Source: Thermoproteota archaeon (GTDB taxonomy: Archaea > Korarchaeota > Korarchaeia > Korarchaeales > JAOZGB01). From it: a DNA stretch of 37,785 nucleotides. The position numbers and the translations under genes are program-made. Under the pieces are notes generated by a model. The model saw nothing but the letters and a program-made list of their open reading frames with translations, was not told where the DNA came from and searched no databases. The DNA is taken from the NCBI GenBank assembly GCA_027491935.1, contig JAOZGB010000009.1, forward strand, positions 1 to 37,785. The letters are read 5' to 3'. Below, in pieces: positions 29,924-37,785 of the stretch (its first letter is position 1; the number at the start of each line of letters is the position of its first letter).

Positions 29924-31741
29924 ATGCCGTATGGCTATGTTGGCAGAGTACTCTGGATAAACCTAACCAGCAAGGAGATAAAAGAACTCACATTCGACGA
30001 TGAAGTCCTCAGAAGCTATGTAGGGGGAAGTGGACTTGCAGCAAAAATAATCTACGAAAACGTCCCGCCGGAAGCAGACCCCCTATCCCCTGAAAATCTT
30101 CTCGTATTTATGACAGGCCCATTAACAGGAACAATAATCCCGGGAAGCGGTAGACACACCGTGTCAGCTAAATCTCCACTAACGGGGATATGGGGGGAAG
30201 CTAACGTGGGGGGGTACTGGGGCGCGGAACTTAAGAAAGCTGGATACGACGGTTTAATATTCGAGGGAGCATCGGAAAAACCGGTGTACATGCTTATTGA
30301 AGATTCAAACGTTCAAATCATAGATGCCGGAGACGTGTGGGGGCTTGATGCGATTGAAACAGGTGAGAAGCTACGTGATAAGCATGGTAAGGTCAGAGTG
30401 TCAGCGATAGGCAGAGCCGGGGAGAAACAGGTTAAAATAGCCAATATAATAAGCGACGGCGGAAGAGCGGCGGGGAGAACAGGTCTAGGGGCAGTTATGG
30501 GCTCTAAGAAGCTTAAAGCTGTAGCAGTGAAGGGGACAGGCACAATTGAAATAGCTGAACCTCAAAAGCTGAGAAGGCTAATATCAAGAGTACTCGTTAC
30601 GATTAGGGCTGACCCGCATGTTCAAATACTAGCATCCTACGGTACAGACGGGATCATGCTCCCAATGCATACTTATGGAGACGTCCCAATCAAATACTTC
30701 ACGGTTGGAGAGTGGGAGGGGCTTGAAAAAATATGCGGTGAAGCAATTGTGCAAACAATACTGGTTAGGCAATATGCATGCCACGCATGCCCGATAGGTT
30801 GCGGTAGGATCGTAAAGGTGGATGAAGAACCGTACAAAATGGAAGGACACGGGCCAGAATACGAGACGGCAGCGGCGCTTGGCAGCCTACTGCTAATAGA
30901 TAATCTGAAAGCAATAGCGAAGATGAACGATCTATGCAACCGCTACGGGATAGACACGATCTCCACCGGGAGTGTAATAGCTTATGCAATAGAGTGCTAT
31001 GAGAAAGGCCTGCTAAAGACAGGTATGAAGCTTGAATGGGGAAATCCGGATCTTGCGATAAGACTGATAAAAATGATAGGTGAGAAGCGAGGCTTAGGAG
31101 AACTCTTATCACAGGGGGTTAAAAAGATGGGTGAGGAGTTGGGGGGAGAAGCTGAAAAGCTCGCACTACATGTTAAAGGCCTCGAAATACCCATGCATGA
31201 CCCAAGAGCATTCTATGGGATGGCCCTCCAATATGTAACATCTCATAGAGGGGCATGCCACCTGAGAGGGCTAATGTACCAGATAGAACAAGGCGTGAGA
31301 ATACCAGATCTAGGCATACATAAAAGATACCACAGAGACACCTTAATGGACAAGCCAGAGCCCCTAATAGCGATGCAAAACTGGCACGACCTCCTAGACA
31401 GCCTGGTTCTATGCAAGTTCGTTGCAATACCCCCGGCAACCGTGGCAGCAATGTACCAGCTCGCCACAGGCATAGATCTTAAACTCAAAGACCTCCTGAA
31501 AGCTGGCGAAAGGACATACAACCTGAAAAGGCTATACAGCATTAAATGCAGTCCCATAGGCTGTGAGGACAAGCTCCCACACAGGTTCATGGAAGAGCCG
31601 CTAGCGGAAGGCGGGGCCAGAGGGATGATACCTCGAGAATTACAGGGAGCCCTAAAGAAATACTACGAGCTAAGAGGATGGGATGAGAAGGGAATACCAA
31701 CAGAGGAAAAACTGAAAGAACTCGGAATAACACAAAGCTAA
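29924..31741 (+). CDS. Aldehyde:ferredoxin oxidoreductase (tungsten, AOR family)
   Basis: A 605-residue AOR. The N-terminal domain begins GRVLWINLTSKEIKE, and GPLTGTIIPGSGRHTVSAKSP and WGEANVGGYWGAELKKAGYDG surround the bispyranopterin-tungsten site. The 4Fe-4S ligands are CHACPIGC (CxxCxxxC) near residue 286 and a later Cys in SLVLCKF. It oxidises aldehydes to acids and passes electrons to ferredoxin; the 2[4Fe-4S] ferredoxin at 35.1 kb is a possible acceptor. The start ATG 29924 has GGTGG nine bases upstream. It is coupled to the aldolase gene. The AOR and Lrp genes overlap tail to tail by four bases. Confidence 0.94.
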   Translation: MPYGYVGRVLWINLTSKEIKELTFDDEVLRSYVGGSGLAAKIIYENVPPEADPLSPENLLVFMTGPLTGTIIPGSGRHTVSAKSPLTGIWGEANVGGYWGAELKKAGYDGLIFEGASEKPVYMLIEDSNVQIIDAGDVWGLDAIETGEKLRDKHGKVRVSAIGRAGEKQVKIANIISDGGRAAGRTGLGAVMGSKKLKAVAVKGTGTIEIAEPQKLRRLISRVLVTIRADPHVQILASYGTDGIMLPMHTYGDVPIKYFTVGEWEGLEKICGEAIVQTILVRQYACHACPIGCGRIVKVDEEPYKMEGHGPEYETAAALGSLLLIDNLKAIAKMNDLCNRYGIDTISTGSVIAYAIECYEKGLLKTGMKLEWGNPDLAIRLIKMIGEKRGLGELLSQGVKKMGEELGGEAEKLALHVKGLEIPMHDPRAFYGMALQYVTSHRGACHLRGLMYQIEQGVRIPDLGIHKRYHRDTLMDKPEPLIAMQNWHDLLDSLVLCKFVAIPPATVAAMYQLATGIDLKLKDLLKAGERTYNLKRLYSIKCSPIGCEDKLPHRFMEEPLAEGGARGMIPRELQGALKKYYELRGWDEKGIPTEEKLKELGITQS

Positions 31742-32328
31742 TCCTTCCTAGCTGCTTTGAAAGGTCCGCGGTAGCCCTCAACCGACGGACACCCAACACA
31801 TCCCCTACTATACTCTTCACATTCAACGCAGATTCTCCCACAAGGCGTAATCCTACCCCTCTTTTCAGAAACCATTTTTAGTCGGACCAGGAGGTCGACA
31901 TTTTCCCTTCCAAGTAGAATTAAACTACTCTTCCTAATCGCCCTGTGCGTCCTCATCGTGCATGAACCCATGAAAACCTCTATCATCCTCTCATCCTCCG
32001 CGACAACCATTCCCATAAGGTCGTATTCTCCCAGCATGCTTGCCGCAAATACTACACGAGGGCATCTTTCAAAGAGCTCAAGTATTTCCCTCCTATATCT
32101 CGTCCCCCTTGTTTCAAGGAAGAGCAACGCGACTTTTAAACCCATCCTCTCCGGATCTATAAGCAGTGAGACCCTAGCATAGCCATCTCTCACCATTGCA
32201 TTAAGCCTATTCATAACAGTCACATGGGATACCCCTATCCTTCTAGCAATCTCAGAGAGCTTAGCCCTGCCATCCATGCTAAGCATCCTTATAATCTCAA
32301 ATGATATATGGTCAAACCTCAAGACCAT
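31738..32328 (-). CDS. Lrp/AsnC-family regulator with Cys-rich C-terminal tail
   Basis: A protein of about 196 residues. The N-terminal helix-turn-helix is FEIIRMLSMDGRAKLSEIARRIGVSHVTVMNRL. An Lrp effector domain follows (VALLFLETRGTRYRREILE, MLGEYDLMGMVVAED). The added tail, CGRICVECEEYSRGCVGCPS, has five cysteines (CxxxCxxCx6CxxC) able to bind a metal or Fe-S cluster. Archaeal Lrp-type proteins with such a tail could sense redox or metal state; this is inference. The track start at 32424 would overlap the divergent permease gene. ATG 32328 gives a standard Lrp N-terminus and lies next to a palindromic operator and TATA box, so autoregulation is likely. Confidence 0.87.
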   Translation of the reverse strand: MVLRFDHISFEIIRMLSMDGRAKLSEIARRIGVSHVTVMNRLNAMVRDGYARVSLLIDPERMGLKVALLFLETRGTRYRREILELFERCPRVVFAASMLGEYDLMGMVVAEDERMIEVFMGSCTMRTHRAIRKSSLILLGRENVDLLVRLKMVSEKRGRITPCGRICVECEEYSRGCVGCPSVEGYRGPFKAARKD

Positions 32329-32345
32329 ACTTACAAAGTGTAAGT
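32329..32345. promoter_or_regulatory. Palindromic operator candidate at the Lrp start
   Basis: ACTTACA-AAG-TGTAAGT is an inverted repeat with perfect 7-base arms and a 3-base spacer, abutting the Lrp-type ATG. It is 10-20 bases from a shared TATA-like TTTATAAAA. Its size and symmetry suit an Lrp dimer half-site; binding is inferred. Confidence 0.55.
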
Positions 32346-32349
32346 TATG

Positions 32350-32358
32350 TTTATAAAA
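32350..32358. promoter_or_regulatory. Shared TATA element for Lrp and TauE/SafE genes
   Basis: TTTATAAAA reads as a TATA box on both strands. It lies about 22-30 bases from the Lrp ATG (32328, minus) and about 30-38 bases from the permease ATG (32388, plus). Confidence 0.5.
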
Positions 32359-32387
32359 ATCGTTAACCACTGAAAAACCGACCTCCC

Positions 32388-33329
32388 ATGAGAAGGCTAT
32401 ATCTATTTGCTTTATCCCTGTCATGGATGCTTACCCTGTTTTACCCGCCTCGCTACATCCTCATGAGCATAGCAGGCTTAGCCGTGGGGCTTGTAAGCTC
32501 ATACTTTGGGGTTGGTGCGTGTTTCATCATGGTTCCAGTAATGATATACTTTTTTGAAAACATGGGGACTCCCGCGAGTTTAGCCCCCCTAATAGCCTTC
32601 GGAACAAACATGGCCATAGTAGTTCCTACATCCCTCAGTGGTTCAATAAGACATATAAAGGAGCTGAAAAGGAAGGGTTTAAATATTACAATTAGGCGCT
32701 ACGTTTATTTCGCGATTCCAGTAGCAATAGGAAGCTTCGTGGGCGCGCTTCTAGCATACACGGTTTTCAAGACGTTTAGGATGGAGGCAGGAATATATCT
32801 TAAAGGAGCATTCGGCATTGCATGTATAATAGGCGCATACCGTTTCATGACGGCTAAACCGATACCAATTAAAGGTTTAAAACCGCCTAACCTGGCGAAA
32901 TACAGTATAACAGGATTCTTATCAGGACTTGTAGCTCACTTCATAGGTATAGGTGGCGGAATAGTCTATATGCCAGCACTAAACACCATCCTTAGGATTC
33001 CGGTCCACCTTGCGGTTCCACTATCCCTGGCTACGATGATTATAGGGTCCAGTGTAGGTTCCACATCTTTTGCCATCCTTGGGAGAATAGACCAGGCGCT
33101 TCACCCCACAGACTATCCTCCCTACTGCTACGGATGGTTCAACATCTTAGCCTTCCTCCTAATAGGGATACCAAGCGTGTTAGCAGCCCAGATAGGGCCT
33201 AGGATAGCCCACAGGACAACGCCTAAGAGGTACAAGATCCTTTTAGCAGCGGTCTATACGTACATCGGATTAAGACTATTGATAAGAGTTTACTACCAGC
33301 TTCAAGGCCTGAAGCCTCCCATACCTTAG
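32388..33329 (+). CDS. TauE/SafE-family (sulfite/anion exporter) permease
   Basis: A 313-residue protein with about eight membrane helices and the internal repeat of TauE/SafE. The first half has GLAVGLVSSYFGVGACFIMVPVMIYFF and the second GFLSGLVAHFIGIGGGIVYMPALNTIL, each with the G-hG-G-hhh-P signature at a helix end. Family members export sulfite, sulfoacetate or related anions; some are uncharacterised. The divergent Lrp-type regulator with a palindrome between the genes is the likely controller. The start ATG 32388 has no Shine-Dalgarno, consistent with a leaderless transcript from the TATA box 30 bases upstream. Its stop overlaps the methyltransferase stop. Confidence 0.88.
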   Translation: MRRLYLFALSLSWMLTLFYPPRYILMSIAGLAVGLVSSYFGVGACFIMVPVMIYFFENMGTPASLAPLIAFGTNMAIVVPTSLSGSIRHIKELKRKGLNITIRRYVYFAIPVAIGSFVGALLAYTVFKTFRMEAGIYLKGAFGIACIIGAYRFMTAKPIPIKGLKPPNLAKYSITGFLSGLVAHFIGIGGGIVYMPALNTILRIPVHLAVPLSLATMIIGSSVGSTSFAILGRIDQALHPTDYPPYCYGWFNILAFLLIGIPSVLAAQIGPRIAHRTTPKRYKILLAAVYTYIGLRLLIRVYYQLQGLKPPIP

Positions 33330-34255
33330 GTACCACATGATTCAACTATGCTAACCCTGTATTTTCTGTCTATTCTACGCCTTCTAACCCCAACTTTTTC
33401 TTCTATTAGTGGAAGAAGGCTTCTGTCGATCTCGTATCCAATGGAGTTTCTCATAAGGTCTATGGCAGCCTTCATTGTCGTTCCTGTTCCGAGGAAGGGG
33501 TCTAACACCGTGTCTCCTATTATGGAGAACATCCTGATTAGTCTTCTCGGTATTTCTTCAGGGAAAGCTGCAACCCTCCTTTCTACCTCTGGCATCTGCT
33601 GTTTGGCTCCAGCTACGTCCCATATCTGGGTGAACCACTGGTCTCTCTCTTCCTTTGTATACTTGCTTGCGTATCTTAGGGGGTCGTGAGGCTTAAACCT
33701 CCGTGGCTCTCCCTTCCTAAATATTAGGATGTACTCGCAGTCAAGCGTTACATAGGCGTTCGGGGGCAGCATTCCAGAGCCTAGAAATGCCCCCTTCCCC
33801 TTATATCTTGGCTTAGTTGTAGGTTTTTTCCACAAAATATATGGTAGAGTTACAAAGCCTATCTTCTCAAAGATCTCAATCGTCCTTGCATGGTTTGGAA
33901 AAACCCTAAATACTTCCTTAAACGTCCTTGTGGCATCCCCAATGTTGACGCATGCGATCCCACCCGGGATTAGAACCCTGTAAACCTCCCTCCAAACCAT
34001 TTCAAGATTCTCATGCATGAGATCATAGATCTCACGCACATACTCGTCTCTACTGCTGGCCTCCATTTTTCTCCAAAGCCTATCAATCTTCTCATCAAGA
34101 TTTCTAAAGAGGCTATCCCATATCTCAATCATGGGGTACGGAGGCGATGTAACAACCAGATGGATGCTTTCATCCTCTATTTCACGCATACTCCTGGAGT
34201 CCCCGATTATAACGGTATGTTTAGTCTCTATTTCATGCATGCCCGAAGAAACCAC
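33326..34255 (-). CDS. Solitary DNA methyltransferase, SPPY type (N4-cytosine/N6-adenine, beta-type order)
   Basis: A 309-residue Rossmann methyltransferase. Motif IV VVTSPPYPMIEIWD comes first (about 34-47). The target-recognition region follows, and motif I VLDPFLGTGTTMKAA lies near residue 255, the circularly permuted beta-class order. SPPY, rather than DPPY, favours N4-cytosine methylation. No restriction endonuclease gene is next to it (neighbours are a permease and AlaX), so it appears solitary and may mark the genome or guard against a distant enzyme. Start candidates are GTG 34255 (AGGGG upstream) and ATG 34240. Confidence 0.88.
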   Translation of the reverse strand: MVSSGMHEIETKHTVIIGDSRSMREIEDESIHLVVTSPPYPMIEIWDSLFRNLDEKIDRLWRKMEASSRDEYVREIYDLMHENLEMVWREVYRVLIPGGIACVNIGDATRTFKEVFRVFPNHARTIEIFEKIGFVTLPYILWKKPTTKPRYKGKGAFLGSGMLPPNAYVTLDCEYILIFRKGEPRRFKPHDPLRYASKYTKEERDQWFTQIWDVAGAKQQMPEVERRVAAFPEEIPRRLIRMFSIIGDTVLDPFLGTGTTMKAAIDLMRNSIGYEIDRSLLPLIEEKVGVRRRRIDRKYRVSIVESCGT

Positions 34256-34278
34256 AGAAACCCCTATGAAGCATTATT

Positions 34279-34998
34279 CTAAACGAGTGTAAAATAGACT
34301 CTTTTCTTCCCCCGACCTTTATTCTCAACTTTAAGTAGTTTTATCTGTCCTATCTCAGCCGTATTTGAAACGTGAGGGCCGCCGTCTGCTTGTACGTCTA
34401 CCCCCGGTATCTCTACTATCCTCAATATCTTAATGTCAGGCGGCATTCTCCTATCCAGCTTAACTATGCCAGGGATTTTCAGAGCTTTTTCGCGTGGGAG
34501 GAAATAAATCTTAACGTCGATACCTTTTGCTATTATCCGGTTAACCTCTTCGATCGCTTGTTTAAAGAGTTCTTTTCCACCCTTTTCCAAGCTGAAGTCT
34601 GACTTAGCCTTTTCAGGATCTATGTGCCCCCCGGTCACCAGTGCTGAATATTCTCTGTAGAGGACAGCGGCTAATATGTGATCAGCAGTGTGCAACTTCA
34701 TTAGTCTATATCTCCTCTCCCAGTCTATTACACCTGTAACCTTACAACCAGCTTTAAAGCATGGATCTGGCTCAACGACATGAAATATTCTTCCATCTTC
34801 AGACTTTACCACGTTAACAACGCGGTACTCGGCATCCCCATGCCGTATAATTCCGGTATCGTTAGCAACCCCCCCAGATAGGGGGTGAAACGCTGTTCGG
34901 TCGAGGACGACGCCATCATCGGAGATCTCTATTGTTACAGCCTCAAATTCCCGGAGATACGAGTCTCTCTGGTAGAGAAGCTCGGTCAAGAGTTGCAC
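34279..34998 (-). CDS. alaX: AlaX-type alanyl-tRNA editing protein
   Basis: A 239-residue free-standing editing domain related to AlaRS. A short N-terminal beta domain carries HPLSGGVANDTG (about 38-49). The editing core then has HTADHILAAVLYREY (103-117; His103, His107) and GVDVQADGGPHVSNTAEIG (199-217; His209). It removes serine or glycine mischarged on tRNA-Ala. The usual fourth zinc ligand, Cys of CGGTHV, is Asp205 here (DGGPHV), so metal binding may differ. The start is ATG 34998. It lies 23 bases upstream of the methyltransferase gene on the same strand. Confidence 0.88.
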   Translation of the reverse strand: MQLLTELLYQRDSYLREFEAVTIEISDDGVVLDRTAFHPLSGGVANDTGIIRHGDAEYRVVNVVKSEDGRIFHVVEPDPCFKAGCKVTGVIDWERRYRLMKLHTADHILAAVLYREYSALVTGGHIDPEKAKSDFSLEKGGKELFKQAIEEVNRIIAKGIDVKIYFLPREKALKIPGIVKLDRRMPPDIKILRIVEIPGVDVQADGGPHVSNTAEIGQIKLLKVENKGRGKKRVYFTLV

Positions 34999-35122
34999 CC
35001 CCTACATATCAGTATCCCAACAGTTAAAATTGTTCTTAAGTTTTACCTGTTACCTCCGGAGAGTTATAAAGCGGTAATTTCACTTTGATTCTGTAGAATA
35101 GGAAGAAAGAGAGAAGAAGGTG

Positions 35123-35341
35123 CTAGCATGAGCTGTGGGTAATAGCATTCGTTGGGCATGCGTTAACACAGGCGCAGCATTGAATACACTGGTCGATGTT
35201 CGGAGCTGTAGACTTCCCCTCAACCATCTCGAACACGCCTACGGGGCAGACCTGAACACACTGTTCACAGCCTTCACATTTATCATGATCTATCTGTATC
35301 TCTATTCCAAGACTCTCGGATTTCCATGTCTTCACAGACAT
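35123..35341 (-). CDS. Ferredoxin, 2[4Fe-4S]
   Basis: A 72-residue ferredoxin with two complete cluster motifs: CEGCEQCVQVCPVG (about 23-36) and CIQCCACVNACPTNA (about 52-66). The cysteine spacing is CxxCxxCxxxCP in both. The N-terminus has a short 20-residue extension. It carries low-potential electrons in the cytoplasm, a plausible acceptor for the AOR or other oxidoreductases. The ATG 35341 is preceded by GGAGGTG about seven bases upstream, the strongest Shine-Dalgarno in the window, suggesting high expression. It is divergent from the large surface protein, and an AT-rich promoter stretch (AATAATAAAAATATTT) lies between. Confidence 0.93.
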   Translation of the reverse strand: MSVKTWKSESLGIEIQIDHDKCEGCEQCVQVCPVGVFEMVEGKSTAPNIDQCIQCCACVNACPTNAITHSSC

Positions 35342-35406
35342 CTTTACACCTCCTCTTCTTAGACGATACGGAAATAATAAAAATATTTAACCGCACTATC
35401 AGTGAT

Positions 35407-37785
35407 GTGGGTGCCAAGTGGTTAAGCATAATCGGACTGTCGTCCGCATTTCTACTTATCACGGCGAGTTTTAGTGTCAAAACAAGTTTTACCTCTAATG
35501 GGAAGGTTGCAGTCATTCTGGCGGTAAATCAGTATGATCCAAACGCCCTTCTATATTCAAGTATATATGCTCCGCTCTCTGTTCATGAAGGCTATACTCC
35601 TATCCTCCTAACCGGAGAAGACCGTCTTGACCGATCCATTAGAAACTTTCTGGAATACTATGACCCTGAACTTATAATTGCAGTCAACTGCCCATCAAAC
35701 ATCATCAATACACTTTCAAAAATCACGTCTGTCCAAGATGAAAAGTATAGTACTCCTGGGGAGGCCTCCGTATCATTAGCGCTGGAAGGCTGGAGCAAAC
35801 CTGAAACAGTGGTGATAACAATGCCGGAGGATGCCGTTGAAGCCTCGACGATAGCTTCAACATTAAACGCGCCTCTCATACTATACTCAGACGAGGCGAT
35901 ATCCCAAATTTCACAGTGGAATGCAACAGTCTACGCCTACAATTTTAAGCCCTCAGGAATCCCTTCCAAATACATCCCGGAAGATAGGTATCTAGATTTC
36001 TTTATAGGGGTTGACGGGATCGACTACATTGTAGTCGCCGATTTTGAAGACGCAAACTCCGCATACGGACGCCTATCCATAGTAAGCCCTCTTATAGCGG
36101 CAATCCACAATGCACCAATAGTATCTATAAACTCGGCGGAGAATTTAATCCTAAGCTACGATGTGGAGTACGTCGCAGTCTGCGGCGGTCTGGACACCTT
36201 CCCACTTGTCGAAAACGGGTATCACCTAGCGTGGCACGACTACCCATTCTATGAAAACGCACTACAGGAGCCACTCGAGATACTTGACTCTGACAAGTAC
36301 GTCGACGTCGCTGTGGGCAGAATCATAGGCGAAAACCCGTACGCCGCCTCAGCGCTTATAGGCAGGACCTGGACCTACCATGAAAAAGGCGTCATAAAAG
36401 ACTCTCTCGGGGTATACAGCATATACTCAGGCTTAGACGAGCTTGCCGACGGATATATCAACGCGCTTTCAGCAGCCGATATCTGGGCAGATGCCATGGG
36501 AGGCGAATCCCACCATAGTATCGGCGAATCAGCCTCCTCAATACTGGGTAAAATGCCCGGGAAAGGTTTAATAATGCTCGTCGGACACGGAGACTACGGC
36601 ACAATAACAACAGCATCCGGAGTCATAGATCCGCAGGCTATAAGTAATACCGTACTCACCTCGCCGATAATACTCTCCTCCTCATGCCATTTCATGGCAG
36701 ACCTAGCCACACCGTCAGGCTCTCTATCACTTTCCATGGTTTCATCCGGAGCTGTAGCAGTAATAGGTGCAGCAACTCTCCAGGAAAGCGAGGCAGCCTT
36801 CTTCCACTTTGTAAACCTTGTATCACTAATCGCCTATAACGGTCTAAGCATAGGAGAGGCGTCGAAGATGGTTAAAAACATGCTCTTACTCTCAACGAGA
36901 GGTCTACCCTACACATGGGTCGAAAACGTGGCAGGAGGCTCGAACACAGCGTCAACCTCCCTAGGGCAAATCCTGATCGGAGATCCAGCATTCACCCCCT
37001 GCCCCAAGCCCAAGTCTAAGATATACACATCCTTTAAATGGGGGAGAGCCGGATACGCAACCGTTGAAGACCTAACCATAGAAGGAGGAATCACCCTAGA
37101 CGTTTTAGGAGAATACACGAGGGATATACCTGAAAATGAGATAGACGAGTTCAACTTCAACACAATATTACATCTCAGCCTGGTGAGAGGGCTGGGCGTG
37201 TCACCAAGGCTCAACGAGCACGAGGGAATAGCTGATGTACCACCCCACCTCTACATCGAGCTCGAACTACCAAGGGGAGACCTCCACATTAAACATTGTA
37301 AAGATGCAGAACTACTCTACGACAAGTCCAAAAACAATGGGAAAACAATCCTACACATATCCCTAACAGTCAGAGGGCCGAACCCATCGTTCTCCGTAGA
37401 GTACAAGGTGAAACCCGTGAAAATATCAGACTCAATCCGGGAAGCTCAGTACTACCAGGTATATACATCCGCGTACGGGCCAGACATGGGATACGCAACT
37501 ATGCTCCTTGAATCTCTAGGCGTTAAATCCACATTAACAGCTGTAAACCCATACTACACTCTGATAGTAGGCGGCCCGCTGGCGAACCAAATGGCAGACG
37601 AATATAACAAGTGGATAGGGCTGTCCTTCACAATATCAGAAGGTAGGGTCACCCTAAACCTAGAAGGGCTAGGGAACTATACAGGAGTAAGCAGCTTCGG
37701 CTTTGTAGACTATGCAGCAATAATAAACCTTGTAGACGACGGCAGAAAAATCCTACTAATAGAAGGGTGCACAAGATATGGAACC
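35407..37785 (+). CDS. Secreted C25 (gingipain)-like cysteine peptidase with S-layer-like region, partial
   Basis: Not in the ORF track because it runs off the window. From GTG 35407 an uninterrupted frame gives 793 codons. A signal peptide covers about residues 3-24 (KWLSIIGLSSAFLLITASFS). A peptidase C25-like region follows: VAVGRIIGENPYAASALIG, then LIMLVGHGDYG (His394), IILSSSCHF (Cys427), AVIGAATLQES and ILIGDPAFTPCP. The His-Cys spacing of 33 equals that of gingipain R. Beyond about residue 690, LIVGGPLANQMADEYNKW and IEGCTRYGT resemble archaeal S-layer/surface proteins. It is probably an exported, cell-surface caspase-fold protease or inactive relative. The GTG is chosen because it precedes the signal peptide; no ATG is in frame there. 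Confidence 0.8.
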   Translation, partial: MGAKWLSIIGLSSAFLLITASFSVKTSFTSNGKVAVILAVNQYDPNALLYSSIYAPLSVHEGYTPILLTGEDRLDRSIRNFLEYYDPELIIAVNCPSNIINTLSKITSVQDEKYSTPGEASVSLALEGWSKPETVVITMPEDAVEASTIASTLNAPLILYSDEAISQISQWNATVYAYNFKPSGIPSKYIPEDRYLDFFIGVDGIDYIVVADFEDANSAYGRLSIVSPLIAAIHNAPIVSINSAENLILSYDVEYVAVCGGLDTFPLVENGYHLAWHDYPFYENALQEPLEILDSDKYVDVAVGRIIGENPYAASALIGRTWTYHEKGVIKDSLGVYSIYSGLDELADGYINALSAADIWADAMGGESHHSIGESASSILGKMPGKGLIMLVGHGDYGTITTASGVIDPQAISNTVLTSPIILSSSCHFMADLATPSGSLSLSMVSSGAVAVIGAATLQESEAAFFHFVNLVSLIAYNGLSIGEASKMVKNMLLLSTRGLPYTWVENVAGGSNTASTSLGQILIGDPAFTPCPKPKSKIYTSFKWGRAGYATVEDLTIEGGITLDVLGEYTRDIPENEIDEFNFNTILHLSLVRGLGVSPRLNEHEGIADVPPHLYIELELPRGDLHIKHCKDAELLYDKSKNNGKTILHISLTVRGPNPSFSVEYKVKPVKISDSIREAQYYQVYTSAYGPDMGYATMLLESLGVKSTLTAVNPYYTLIVGGPLANQMADEYNKWIGLSFTISEGRVTLNLEGLGNYTGVSSFGFVDYAAIINLVDDGRKILLIEGCTRYGT

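Noticed and set aside
30052-31841. Many minus-strand ORFs antisense to the AOR gene
   Set aside because: All are shadows of a clearly coding AOR frame; Cys/Ser/Leu-rich translations show no domain and no ribosome-binding sites.
33326-34255. Restriction-modification system around the SPPY methyltransferase
   Set aside because: Flanking genes are a TauE/SafE permease and AlaX; no endonuclease or specificity subunit is present.
1-37785. CRISPR array, insertion sequence, integron or prophage
   Set aside because: No spaced repeats, transposase, integrase or phage structural genes were found; the only exact duplications are the xpb 29-bp repeat and short palindromes.

Overview
This is an archaeal chromosome segment, probably from a thermophilic, uncultured-type lineage in or near the TACK/Thermoproteota group. 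The archaeal markers are an archaeal TyrRS, the SPFH/NfeD pair, a PAC2-family chaperone, archaemetzincin, a cyclic-2,3-diphosphoglycerate synthetase-like protein, XPB paired with Bax1, an XPD-like helicase, KptA, free-standing AlaX and RAM-domain proteins, a tungsten-type aldehyde:ferredoxin oxidoreductase, leaderless-looking TATA promoters, and many GTG/TTG starts. I cannot place it to genus. There are no insertion sequences, CRISPR arrays or phage genes. Gene density is very high, and many neighbours overlap by 4-40 nt.

Layout. 1-4.9 kb (minus): the 5' end of tyrS, the stomatin/NfeD membrane protease pair, an XPD/Rad3 helicase and a HAD hydrolase. 4.9-6.6 kb: a PiT phosphate permease facing its usual DUF47 partner tail to tail. 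6.6-9.2 kb: a PAC2 protein, a CoA-disulfide-reductase-type flavoenzyme behind an 18-bp perfect palindrome, an unknown 117-aa protein and an unlisted 41-aa four-cysteine protein. 9.3-10.8 kb: a DUF1512 membrane protein and a membrane zinc-ribbon protein. 10.8-13.4 kb (minus): a redox operon of protein disulfide oxidoreductase, thioredoxin reductase, a small membrane protein and NAD synthetase. 13.4-17.3 kb: archaemetzincin, a LOG-like protein, an RNase HIII-type enzyme, tRNA-Cys, thioredoxin, an M28 glutaminyl-cyclase-like peptidase, a small membrane protein and a wHTH regulator.

17.3-21.1 kb: a small coiled-coil gene overlaps a MinD/ParA-type ATPase whose P-loop is interrupted by an in-frame 156-residue mini-intein. 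CinA and the cDPG synthetase-like gene follow. 21.2-24.5 kb: a compact operon of PaaK/LuxE-like adenylate-forming ligase, ALDH-fold reductase/dehydrogenase and SCP2 lipid carrier looks like a split carboxylate-activation/reduction module. 24.5-29.2 kb (minus): a ZIP metal transporter broken by a one-base frameshift, a RAM-domain protein, Bax1 and XPB (XPB carries a 29-bp tandem duplication that rewrites its C-terminus), and KptA. 29.3-33.3 kb: a class II aldolase with an AOR, an Lrp-type regulator with a Cys-rich tail, and a divergent TauE/SafE permease sharing a palindromic control region. 33.3-37.8 kb: an SPPY DNA methyltransferase, AlaX, a 2[4Fe-4S] ferredoxin, and the first 793 codons of a large secreted gingipain-like (C25) protein with an S-layer-like region, absent from the ORF track because it runs off the edge.

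The most notable items are the intein in a degenerate P-loop, the ligase/ALDH/SCP2 module, the cell-surface C25-like protein, and two fresh-looking lesions (the XPB duplication and the ZIP frameshift). I see no wholly new defence or mobile system.
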